DNA of 5,143 bases from Chlamydiota bacterium (GTDB lineage Bacteria > Auribacterota > UBA3054 > B51-G9), in NCBI GenBank assembly GCA_003648225.1, contig QMOL01000231.1, positions 1-5,143 on the forward strand, written 5' to 3'. Each line of letters opens with the position of its first letter. The first letter of the stretch is position 1. A program made the translations under genes and the position numbers. The notes under the pieces were generated by a model that made no database searches, had not been told where the DNA came from, and saw only the letters and a list, made by a program, of their open reading frames with translations. Shown here one piece after another: positions 1-5,129 of the stretch.

Positions 1-1197
1 AATATTTTTGCTTTTCAGAAGATCAACTCCGTAGTTAATGCTCATTGCCGCGCCTTCCATAGCGGCTCTGCAAAAATGAGCGGCTGTGAAGTTCAACGCG
101 GTCAATCCATACATAACGCCTTTTCCGTCAGGAATATTCGGTGTTCTTTCACCGTTGAAATAAGGTAAAAGAAGCAATCCTTCAGCGCCGGCTTTAACTT
201 TCTTCGCGTATTTTCCAAGCTGGTCGGTAGAAATACCGAATGCTGTTTTTACAAGTTCCGTTGAAACAGTGCAGTTCATAACACAAAGTAGCGGAAGCCA
301 GGCTCCCGTGCTGTCACAAAAAGCGGCAATTTCGCCGGCTTTCTCATCAATAACCGGTTTGTCTGAATAGGCGAAAATAGTTCCTGAAGTGCCTAGACTC
401 ACGGTAACCATGCCTGGTTTCACGTTTCCTGTACCGATAGCCGCCATCATATTATCTCCACCGCCTGTGGATACGATACATTTTTCAGAAAGTCCGAGAA
501 TTTTCGCGACGCTTGGTTTTAAAGTTCCGATAATTTCGTTTGAGTTTTGGACTTCCGGCAGGCATTTTGAAATATCTTTTTTATCATCCAAAACACGTAT
601 CGCTTTTTTTGACCAATCTCTTTTCTTTATATCAAAAAGCGCCGTGCCGGACGCGTCCCCTGCTTCCATTACCGCTCTGCCTGTCAGCCAATAATTAATG
701 TAATTATGCGGCAAAAGGATTAGAGCCAGTTTTTTATAATTAGCGGGTTCATTTTCTTTCAGCCATTTAATTTTCGACGCGGTAAATCCTGGAGGGATAC
801 TGTTTCCGATTGCTGAAATTGTGCGTTTAAGTCCGCCGAGTTTTTTTATTAAATCCGCGGCTTGTTTTTGAGTTGAAGTATCATTCCACAATTTCGCTTT
901 TCGAATTACATTCCCTTTTTTATCAAGCGGAACAAAACCGTGCTGCTGCCCCGAGACGCCGATTCCCAGCACTTGTTCCGGGGAAATTTTTGATAATTTA
1001 ACAACAGCGCGAATCGTTTTTTTAACGGCTGATATCCAATCCGCGGGATTTTGTTCCCGCGAACCGTCATCTTTTTCGTAAAGTTTGTATTTTTCAACCG
1101 CAATTGCGCGTTCGCTGCCCGATACGACATCCATAAGCACCGCTTTAGTCGATTGAGTCCCGCTATCAATTCCGATTGTATAAAATTTTTTTTTCAT
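1..1197 (-). CDS. xylB: Xylulokinase (FGGY carbohydrate kinase), C-terminus cut by the window edge
   Basis: Predicted cytoplasmic kinase that phosphorylates D-xylulose to xylulose 5-phosphate with ATP, feeding the pentose phosphate pathway. The reverse strand reads open for 399 codons from ATG at 1197 to the window edge. Visible FGGY landmarks in order: the N-terminal phosphate motif GIDSGTQSTKA (residues 9-19), the substrate-side motif SGQQHG (82-87) followed by LWND (103-106), GGGDN (245-249) with D248 as the likely catalytic base, the ATP-side motif VSLGTSGT (266-273), and FNGERTP (347-353). The QQHG and LWND motifs favour xylulokinase over glycerol or gluconate kinase, though substrate cannot be proven from sequence. 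Family members are about 480-500 residues, so roughly 90-100 C-terminal residues lie outside. The start fits the family N-terminus, but no Shine-Dalgarno is seen before it. It lies 55 bases downstream of yicC on the same strand with no evident terminator between, so cotranscription is plausible. Confidence 0.9.
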   Translation of the reverse strand, partial: MKKKFYTIGIDSGTQSTKAVLMDVVSGSERAIAVEKYKLYEKDDGSREQNPADWISAVKKTIRAVVKLSKISPEQVLGIGVSGQQHGFVPLDKKGNVIRKAKLWNDTSTQKQAADLIKKLGGLKRTISAIGNSIPPGFTASKIKWLKENEPANYKKLALILLPHNYINYWLTGRAVMEAGDASGTALFDIKKRDWSKKAIRVLDDKKDISKCLPEVQNSNEIIGTLKPSVAKILGLSEKCIVSTGGGDNMMAAIGTGNVKPGMVTVSLGTSGTIFAYSDKPVIDEKAGEIAAFCDSTGAWLPLLCVMNCTVSTELVKTAFGISTDQLGKYAKKVKAGAEGLLLLPYFNGERTPNIPDGKGVMYGLTALNFTAAHFCRAAMEGAAMSINYGVDLLKSKNI

Positions 1198-1252
1198 TAA
1201 TTTAGTTAGCAAGCAATTTTGTTTAGTAATTCTTTCATCTAACTATTATCAA

Positions 1253-2131
1253 TTATTCAAGATTTTGAACTTGTTCGCGCATTTTCTCGAGTTCTTCTTT
1301 CATAATGACTACATGTCCCGAGATTTCAGCATTATTACATTTATTGCCGATTGTTGTCGTTTCACGAAACATTTCCTGAAGAATAAAATCGAGCCGTTTG
1401 CCAATAACACCACCTTTTTTCAAAGTCTTTACAAAAGTGTCGGTGTGTGCCTTCAATCTGGTAAGTTCTTCAGTAATATCCACGCGTTCAGAAAAGATTC
1501 CGATTTCTGTTATAATTCTTACAGGATCAAACTCAACACCGGTTTGTTTTTTTAACTGTTCAATTCTTTTAGTAATTTTATTTTGGTAAGCTTTAACAAC
1601 TTTCGGCGCTAATTTCTTTATTTCAATATTTTTCTTATCAATAATCTTAACGCGAGCCCTTATGTCCTTAACTAATGTTGCTCCCTCTTTCGCGCGGGAA
1701 GAAACATGAGATTTGAGGGCAAGAGATGTTGCTTTAATTACCGGCGTTCGAAGTTTATCTGCCGAGAAATTTTCTTTTAAAATATTGTTATTTGATAAAA
1801 AGAGAAGAAGGGTATCGAGATTCCCTTCAGGAGAAAGTCCGGCGCTTTCGGCTAATTTTTTAAATTTATTTACAGTTTTACTAACTTGTTTCTTATTAAA
1901 GGGAATTGCATTGGTGTTTTCCTGAGAATATTTAAGAAAAACAGTTATCTGACCTCGCGAAAGCCGCTTTTTAACAATATCCCGCACATCGTTCTCGAGT
2001 GATGAAAAATCACGTGGAAAATTGCAGCGAATATCGCGTGAACGTCCGTTCACACTTTTCACTTCAATTTCAATGGAAGCATTACCCGCACGGGACTTCC
2101 CTGAACCATATCCTGTCATTGAACAAATCAT
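1253..2131 (-). CDS. yicC: YicC/YloC-family endoribonuclease
   Basis: A 292-residue protein, the usual length for the YicC/YloC family (N-terminal YicC-like domain plus C-terminal DUF1732). Members are cytoplasmic endoribonucleases; in E. coli YicC is linked to decay of small RNAs such as RyhB. The family signature opens the protein (SMTGYG at residues 4-9), followed by EVKSVNGRSRDI and a LSRGQITV stretch, then KEGATLVKDIRAR in the middle. The C-terminus is highly typical: LDFILQEMFRETTTIG from residue 247, and MREQVQNLE at the end. The start chosen is ATG at 2131, because this places MICSMTGYG where homologues begin. An upstream in-frame TTG at 2173 would add 14 residues unlike the family. 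A weak GAGAAA lies nine bases before the ATG. A promoter at 2191-2219 fits a leader of about 50 bases. In many bacteria yicC is next to gmk and rpoZ; here it precedes xylB instead. Confidence 0.94.
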   Translation of the reverse strand: MICSMTGYGSGKSRAGNASIEIEVKSVNGRSRDIRCNFPRDFSSLENDVRDIVKKRLSRGQITVFLKYSQENTNAIPFNKKQVSKTVNKFKKLAESAGLSPEGNLDTLLLFLSNNNILKENFSADKLRTPVIKATSLALKSHVSSRAKEGATLVKDIRARVKIIDKKNIEIKKLAPKVVKAYQNKITKRIEQLKKQTGVEFDPVRIITEIGIFSERVDITEELTRLKAHTDTFVKTLKKGGVIGKRLDFILQEMFRETTTIGNKCNNAEISGHVVIMKEELEKMREQVQNLE

Positions 2132-2190
2132 TTTATCACGTTTCTCATCACATAAGTTGAATTCAATTTGCAATATTAATAAGTGAATAA

Positions 2191-2219
2191 ATTATACCAT
2201 TACATCTTTTATATTGCAA
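2191..2219 (-). promoter_or_regulatory. Sigma-70-type promoter for yicC
   Basis: On the minus strand a TTGCAA -35 box (2214-2219) and a perfect TATAAT -10 box (2191-2196) are separated by 17 bases. Transcription would start near 2184, about 50 bases before the yicC ATG. The same hexamer pair and spacing occur before the tRNA-Thr/Tyr pair. A DnaA-box-like near match (2182-2190) sits just downstream of the -10. Confidence 0.75.
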
Positions 2220-2255
2220 ACTAAAAACGACTTACCGAAGAGTAGTTATAAATAT

Positions 2256-2275
2256 TGTGAATAAGTTGTGAATAA
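2256..2275 (+). promoter_or_regulatory. Tandem pair of DnaA-box-like sites
   Basis: Two exact copies of TGTGAATAA (2256-2264 and 2267-2275) lie 11 bases apart start to start. The reverse complement, TTATTCACA, fits the E. coli DnaA-box consensus TTATNCACA. The 11-base spacing puts both sites on about the same face of the helix. Read on the minus strand, the boxes are followed by an AT-rich stretch and then CTACTCTTC, which loosely resembles the DnaA-trio element of B. subtilis oriC. DnaA binding is an inference; the sites and spacing are seen. Confidence 0.5.
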
Positions 2276-2300
2276 TTATTGAAAAAAAACATGAACACGC

Positions 2301-2318
2301 ATTTAACATGAGTTAAAT
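2301..2318. repeat. Perfect 7-base inverted repeat
   Basis: ATTTAAC (2301-2307) and GTTAAAT (2312-2318) are perfect inverted arms around a 4-base loop, lying between the two DnaA-like pairs. Read on the minus strand, the hairpin is followed after 11 bases by eight T residues (2282-2289). It could therefore be a poor terminator for the tRNA-Pro transcript, but the gap is too long and the stem too AT-rich for a standard one. It could equally be an operator or an easily melted element. Confidence 0.45.
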
Positions 2319-2344
2319 AGGCATCTTATGTCTTTTGTAATAAA

Positions 2345-2364
2345 TGTGAATAAGTTGTGTGTAA
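2345..2364 (+). promoter_or_regulatory. Second DnaA-box-like pair, one exact and one near match
   Basis: An exact TGTGAATAA at 2345-2353 is followed, again 11 bases on, by TGTGTGTAA at 2356-2364, which departs from TGTGNATAA at one position. The layout copies the pair at 2256-2275. Another near match, AGTGAATAA, is at 2182-2190. All five sites have the same orientation. Confidence 0.45.
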
Positions 2365-2389
2365 GATGTATACAAAATACATAATAAAA

Positions 2390-2467
2390 TGGTCGGGGCG
2401 AGAAGATTTGAACTTCCGACCTCTTGACCCCCAGTCAAGCGCGCTAACCAGACTACGCTACGCCCCG
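2390..2467 (-). tRNA. tRNA-Pro (anticodon GGG)
   Basis: The reverse complement folds as a complete class I tRNA. The 7-base acceptor CGGGGCG (2461-2467) pairs with CGCCCCG (2394-2400). The discriminator is A and CCA is encoded (2390-2392). The anticodon stem CTTGA/TCAAG encloses the loop CTGGGGG, giving anticodon GGG, which reads CCC and CCU proline codons. The variable loop has 5 bases, and the T arm GGAAG/CTTCT carries the loop TTCAAAT. The 5' C1 and the D-arm sequence are typical of bacterial tRNA-Pro. It has its own promoter just upstream and points toward yicC. Confidence 0.96.
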
Positions 2468-2480
2468 AATAATTTGCAAT

Positions 2481-2515
2481 AGTATACAATATTCATAAAT
2501 AAAAATCAATGTCAA
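2481..2515 (-). promoter_or_regulatory. Promoter for tRNA-Pro
   Basis: On the minus strand, TTGATT (2504-2509) and TATACT (2481-2486) are separated by exactly 17 bases. Transcription would begin about 7 bases before the mature tRNA 5' end at 2467. A perfect TTGACA (2510-2515) lies directly upstream but would need a 23-base spacer, so TTGATT is the likelier -35. Confidence 0.7.
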
Positions 2516-2598
2516 TTTAAAGTCTTATATTCGGCATATTGGTCATGATTGTCGGAACTGAATTAGAAGTAACGATTTTATTATTCGCACGATTTTGA

Positions 2599-2604
2599 TA
2601 TAAT
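2599..2604 (+). promoter_or_regulatory. Probable -10 element of the acetyltransferase gene
   Basis: A perfect TATAAT lies 29 bases before the ATG at 2634. At a 17-base spacing the -35 position reads TTTTAT, a weak match, so the promoter may be weak or need an activator. The -10 overlaps the start of the (TAA)6 tract, and transcription would start inside that tract. Confidence 0.4.
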
Positions 2605-2618
2605 AATAATAATAATAA
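2601..2618 (+). repeat. (TAA)6 trinucleotide microsatellite
   Basis: Six perfect TAA units run from 2601 to 2618, between the candidate -10 and the start codon of the acetyltransferase gene. The last unit is also the in-frame stop that bounds the ORF upstream. Gain or loss of units would change leader length but not the reading frame. Confidence 0.85.
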
Positions 2619-2633
2619 TTAATCAATAAAAAG

Positions 2634-3827
2634 ATGAAAGAGTTTATAATTACAAGACCGGATAAAAATAAGCATAAAAAACAACTCGCGCAAATATTCG
2701 CGATGACGTTCCCAAATAACAATTTTTATAAAATGTATCATGATGCACTTGACAGATACTTTTATAATAGTCATTACGATTGGGAAAATTCACGAGTAGG
2801 TTTGGTTGACGGAAAAATAGTTTCGCACTTCGGTATCTGGGATTATCAAATGAGAATTGGAAAAGCACAACTCAAAACAGCAGGAATCGGCGCAGTGCTT
2901 ACTCACTATGAACACCGTAAACACGGTTATTTGAAGGGAACTGCAACATCATCGCTTGCGGCAGCAAAAGAAGCCGGATATGACTTTAGCATTTTGTTTG
3001 GAATTCCCGATTTTTACCATAAATTTGGATATTCTCGAGCATGGAATACTTCTAACTATAAAATTTCTCTTAACAATCTGCCGAAAGAAAAGCCCGAACT
3101 TAACGTTAAGAAATTAAAAAAATCACAGTATCCGGAAATAGAAAAACTTTATAATAACGCAACCGAAAACTTAACCGGAACGGCGGTAAGACCAACCTAT
3201 AACGTTTATATCAAGGAGGACATTGGTTATTGCTGGACAGATAAGAAAGGAAAAATTCTGGGGTATGTTTTTGTGAAAATTAAACATGATGAATTGGAAT
3301 GCTTAGAAGCCATCGGAAATGCTGAACAAATATTACGCGCGGTTGCTAAGATTGCCCGACAGGGTTTGCGCACTAATGTCAATTTTTCATTTTTACACTA
3401 TGAATTACCGGTGGCAAAAGCACTCAGGGGAAAAAATTGTGTAGTTGAAACACATTTTGAAGCATGTGGCGGACCGATGGCTAAAATTGTAAATCTTAAA
3501 ACTACATTGCAAAAATTAGAAGCGGAATTAACAAAAAGAATGAAGCAATCGTTAATTCCCGATTATACAGGTGAACTCTTAATTTCAAATTCAGAGGAGA
3601 AAGTTTGTTTAAAGATAAATGACGGGAAGGTTACCGTTTCAGACAATTCGAACACCAGGAATTTTATAAAAGGTGATTATCGTTTAGTTGAAATGATATT
3701 CGGAACTACTGAACCATTGGAAACCGCGGAATCCGTTGGAATAAAGTTTGGTGGAGAAGGAAAAATGCTTGCAAAAACATTATTTCCAAACAGGCATCCG
3801 CAGCAATTAATCCGCGACTATTTTTGA
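2634..3827 (+). CDS. Eis-like GNAT-family N-acetyltransferase with C-terminal SCP2-like domain
   Basis: A 397-residue protein with the size and layout of the Eis family: an N-terminal acetyl-CoA-binding GNAT domain (about 1-150), a second GNAT-like fold (about 150-285) and a C-terminal SCP2/sterol-carrier-like domain (about 290-397). The acetyl-CoA loop is visible around residues 84-100, with AGIGAVLTHYEHRKHGYL carrying the R-x-x-G element (R95, G98). FYHKFGY (127-133) places Y128 where mycobacterial Eis has its general-acid Tyr126. The chain ends in Phe, as does M. tuberculosis Eis, whose terminal carboxylate acts as general base. This supports a competent acetyltransferase. Eis proteins acetylate amines, including aminoglycosides in mycobacteria, but the substrate here cannot be assigned. 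ATG 2634 is the first start after an in-frame stop at 2616; only a poor AAAAAG precedes it. nagB follows after 131 bases on the same strand. Confidence 0.82.
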   Translation: MKEFIITRPDKNKHKKQLAQIFAMTFPNNNFYKMYHDALDRYFYNSHYDWENSRVGLVDGKIVSHFGIWDYQMRIGKAQLKTAGIGAVLTHYEHRKHGYLKGTATSSLAAAKEAGYDFSILFGIPDFYHKFGYSRAWNTSNYKISLNNLPKEKPELNVKKLKKSQYPEIEKLYNNATENLTGTAVRPTYNVYIKEDIGYCWTDKKGKILGYVFVKIKHDELECLEAIGNAEQILRAVAKIARQGLRTNVNFSFLHYELPVAKALRGKNCVVETHFEACGGPMAKIVNLKTTLQKLEAELTKRMKQSLIPDYTGELLISNSEEKVCLKINDGKVTVSDNSNTRNFIKGDYRLVEMIFGTTEPLETAESVGIKFGGEGKMLAKTLFPNRHPQQLIRDYF

Positions 3828-3843
3828 TAACAGAACCATTTTT

Positions 3844-3948
3844 AATACCTAATACTCGATACTGAACACCTCCGGAATTCTCCTTCGGCATAGCGGGTGT
3901 TTCGCGAATACCGATAACTGAAGTATAAATACTAAAAACTAATAACAA
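3844..3948 (+). repeat. Degenerate heptamer tandem repeat around a hairpin-forming core
   Basis: The spacer between the acetyltransferase and nagB is built from 7-base units close to AATACTA/G. Left block: AATACCT (3844), AATACTC (3851), GATACTG (3858), AACACCT (3865). Right block: AATACCG (3907), ATAACTG (3914), AAGTATA (3921), AATACTA (3928), AAAACTA (3935), ATAACAA (3942). Both blocks share one 7-base register, and the 35-base core between them equals five units in length but is unlike them and more GC-rich. AACACC (3865-3870) can pair with GGTGTT (3896-3901), and inside it CCGGA (3872-3876) with TTCGG (3884-3888) using one G-T pair. The start of nagB follows directly. The origin of the array is unknown; it may be slippage-born, a small mobile repeat or a structured leader. 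Confidence 0.55.
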
Positions 3949-3958
3949 ATATAATATC

Positions 3959-4747
3959 ATGGAAGTAATTATCAGACCTACAGCCGATGCGGCGGCTGAA
4001 TTAACCGCGCAAATTATTAAGAAAACAGTTGCAACGAGACCCAATCTTGTGCTTGGGCTTGCAACCGGCGGGACAATGGAAACGGTTTACGACAAACTTG
4101 CGCGTGAACACAAAGAAAACAATCTTGATTTTTCATTAACGCGCACCTTTAATCTTGATGAATATATCGGTCTTCCACCTGAAGACAAGAATTCATACAG
4201 GTATTATATGAACAAGAATCTTTTTTCAAGAATAAATATTGATTTGAGAAATACCCATTTGCCAAATGGAATGGCGGAAAATTATACCGCTGAAAGTGAA
4301 AAGTATGAACAATTGATAAAAGATAACGGTGGTATTGATTTACAACTTCTCGGTATCGGTCGCTCAGGCCATATTGGTTTTAATGAACCGCTTTCCGCCT
4401 TACAGTCACGCACAAGAGAAAAAGCGCTTACTCCTGTCACCTATGAACAAAACTCAATTTATTTTGTTCCGCCTGAAAGCATGCCCAAGCGAGCATTTAC
4501 AATGGGTATTGGAACAATACTCGACGCGCGAAGGATTGTTTTACTTGCTACCGGGGAAGCCAAAGCTGAGATTATATCAAAAGCGGTTGAAGGACCGGTA
4601 ACATCAATGATTTCTGCTAGCGCGCTCCAATTGCATCCGAAGACGACAGTAATTGTTGATGAAGCCGCGTCAAAGAATTTAAAAGAAAAAGAATATTATC
4701 GCTGGCTTTTTGATAACGAGCCTGAATGGGAAGAGTACAAAGGGTAG
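3959..4747 (+). CDS. nagB: Glucosamine-6-phosphate deaminase
   Basis: Converts glucosamine 6-phosphate to fructose 6-phosphate and ammonia, bringing amino sugars (chitin, peptidoglycan or glycan-derived) into glycolysis; cytoplasmic. 262 residues, close to the family length. Motifs in order: LGLATGGT (32-39, phosphate-binding loop), FNLDEYIGL (64-72) with D67 as the proton acceptor for enolization, and GIGRSGHIGFNEP (132-144) with H138 and E143 for ring opening. SRTR (150-153) and a GEAKAE stretch follow, matching sugar-phosphate contacts. Numbering is collinear with B. subtilis NagB (D67, N136, H138, E143), but residue 136 is Ser here, where others have Asn or Asp. The C-terminal tail, ending YYRWLF-DNEPEW, resembles my recollection of Planctomycetes/Verrucomicrobia-type NagB. 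ATG 3959 fits the family start. No Shine-Dalgarno is seen, and the TATAAT at 3950-3955 is too near the ATG to be its -10. No nagA is visible nearby. Confidence 0.93.
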   Translation: MEVIIRPTADAAAELTAQIIKKTVATRPNLVLGLATGGTMETVYDKLAREHKENNLDFSLTRTFNLDEYIGLPPEDKNSYRYYMNKNLFSRINIDLRNTHLPNGMAENYTAESEKYEQLIKDNGGIDLQLLGIGRSGHIGFNEPLSALQSRTREKALTPVTYEQNSIYFVPPESMPKRAFTMGIGTILDARRIVLLATGEAKAEIISKAVEGPVTSMISASALQLHPKTTVIVDEAASKNLKEKEYYRWLFDNEPEWEEYKG

Positions 4748-4749
4748 AG

Positions 4750-4763
4750 GAATATTCAGTATC
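4750..4763 (-). repeat. Two heptamer-repeat units in inverse orientation after nagB
   Basis: On the minus strand this reads GATACTG (4757-4763) then AATATTC (4750-4756), matching the heptamers upstream of nagB. The 9-mer GATACTGAA is identical to 3858-3866 but on the other strand, so nagB is flanked by inverted copies. Too short to rule out chance. Confidence 0.35.
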
Positions 4764-4831
4764 CACTAAGTGCGACATAGATTAGCGGAGGAGTGCTACT
4801 TTGACCTGCGGATTGCGATTTTTTCATGCTC

Positions 4832-4860
4832 TTGCAATATTAAGTTAAAATTTGTATAAT
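4832..4860 (+). promoter_or_regulatory. Promoter for the tRNA-Thr/tRNA-Tyr operon
   Basis: TTGCAA (4832-4837) and a perfect TATAAT (4855-4860) are separated by 17 bases, the same combination as before yicC. Transcription would start near 4867, leaving a 5' leader of about 60 bases before tRNA-Thr that must be removed by RNase P. A short inverted repeat, AAGGA/TCCTT (4879-4883, 4889-4893), lies in that leader. Confidence 0.75.
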
Positions 4861-4925
4861 TATTGCCCTTAAATGAGAAAGGAGATTTTCCTTATCATTT
4901 TGTAATAAAATTATTGGATTTTATT

Positions 4926-5001
4926 GCCGAAGTAGCTCAGCTGGTAGAGCAGCGGTTTTGTAAACCGCAGGTCGTCGGTTCAAGTCCGTCCTTCGGCTCC
5001 A
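4926..5001 (+). tRNA. tRNA-Thr (anticodon TGT)
   Basis: A complete 76-base class I tRNA. Acceptor GCCGAAG (4926-4932) pairs with CTTCGGC (4991-4997), the discriminator is T, and CCA is encoded (4999-5001). The anticodon stem GCGGT/ACCGC encloses TTTGTAA, giving anticodon TGT, which reads ACA (and by wobble ACG) threonine codons. The D loop contains the usual AGCTGGTAGAGC-like sequence, and the T loop is TTCAAGT. First gene of a pair with tRNA-Tyr, 42 bases apart. Confidence 0.97.
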
Positions 5002-5008
5002 TTAAATA

Positions 5009-5027
5009 AATCACCATAAAGGTGATT
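5009..5027 (+). repeat. Hairpin between the two tRNA genes
   Basis: AATCACC (5009-5015) and GGTGATT (5021-5027) form a perfect 7-base stem with a 5-base ATAAA loop in the tRNA-Thr to tRNA-Tyr spacer. A short T-rich stretch (TTTTCTTT) begins 7 bases later. It may be an RNA-processing stem or a leaky terminator; the weak T-tract and the close second tRNA favour processing. Confidence 0.5.
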
Positions 5028-5043
5028 ACAGAATTTTCTTTGT

Positions 5044-5129
5044 GGGGAGATACCGAAGCGGTCAAACGGGGCAGACTGTAAATCTGTTGGCTTTCGCCTT
5101 CGGAGGTTCGAATCCTCCTCTCCCCACCA
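5044..5129 (+). tRNA. tRNA-Tyr (anticodon GTA)
   Basis: A class II tRNA of 86 bases with the long variable arm expected for bacterial tRNA-Tyr. Acceptor GGGGAGA (5044-5050) pairs with TCTCCCC (5119-5125), the discriminator is A, and CCA is encoded (5127-5129). The anticodon loop CTGTAAA gives GTA, reading both tyrosine codons. The T arm GGAGG/CCTCC holds the loop TTCGAAT. Adjacent tRNA-Thr(TGT) and tRNA-Tyr(GTA) are, in many bacteria, followed by tRNA-Gly, tRNA-Thr and tuf, which would lie just past the window. Confidence 0.97.

Larger units (their letters stand above)
2256..2359 (+). repeat. 15-base direct repeat, two copies
   Basis: TGTGAATAAGTTGTG occurs exactly at 2256-2270 and at 2345-2359, 89 bases apart start to start. 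Each copy spans one DnaA-like box and the beginning of the next, so repeat and box cluster are one arrangement. It could be an iteron-like array or the trace of a local duplication; the sequence between the copies shows no further copy. Confidence 0.7.

Noticed and set aside
389..694. Plus-strand open frame of 101 codons
   Set aside because: Lies wholly inside xylB on the opposite strand, whose FGGY motifs are unmistakable; the product has no recognisable domain.
906..1169. Minus-strand open frame of 87 codons in another frame than xylB
   Set aside because: Overlaps the conserved N-terminal kinase domain and resembles no known protein.
2132..2173. Extended YicC start at TTG 2173
   Set aside because: It would add 14 residues before the conserved MICSMTGYG opening and would begin only about 11 bases from the predicted transcription start.
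2282..2318. Rho-independent terminator after tRNA-Pro
   Set aside because: The hairpin is AT-rich and 11 bases from the T-run, so it does not meet the usual form; kept only as an inverted repeat.
2545..2598. 17-codon plus-strand ORF (MIVGTELEVTILLFARF) before the acetyltransferase gene
   Set aside because: No ribosome binding site, no recognisable function, and it ends upstream of the candidate transcription start; probably chance.
3706..4044. Minus-strand open frame of 112 codons with a hydrophobic N-terminus
   Set aside because: Antisense to the acetyltransferase 3' end, the heptamer spacer and the nagB start; its apparent membrane segment is the antisense of AT-rich coding and repeat DNA.
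4329..4601. Plus-strand open frame of 90 codons
   Set aside because: Out-of-frame shadow within nagB.
4879..4893. Inverted repeat AAGGA/TCCTT in the tRNA leader, containing an AGGAG
   Set aside because: Five-base stem is too weak to call, and no start codon with an open frame follows the AGGAG.
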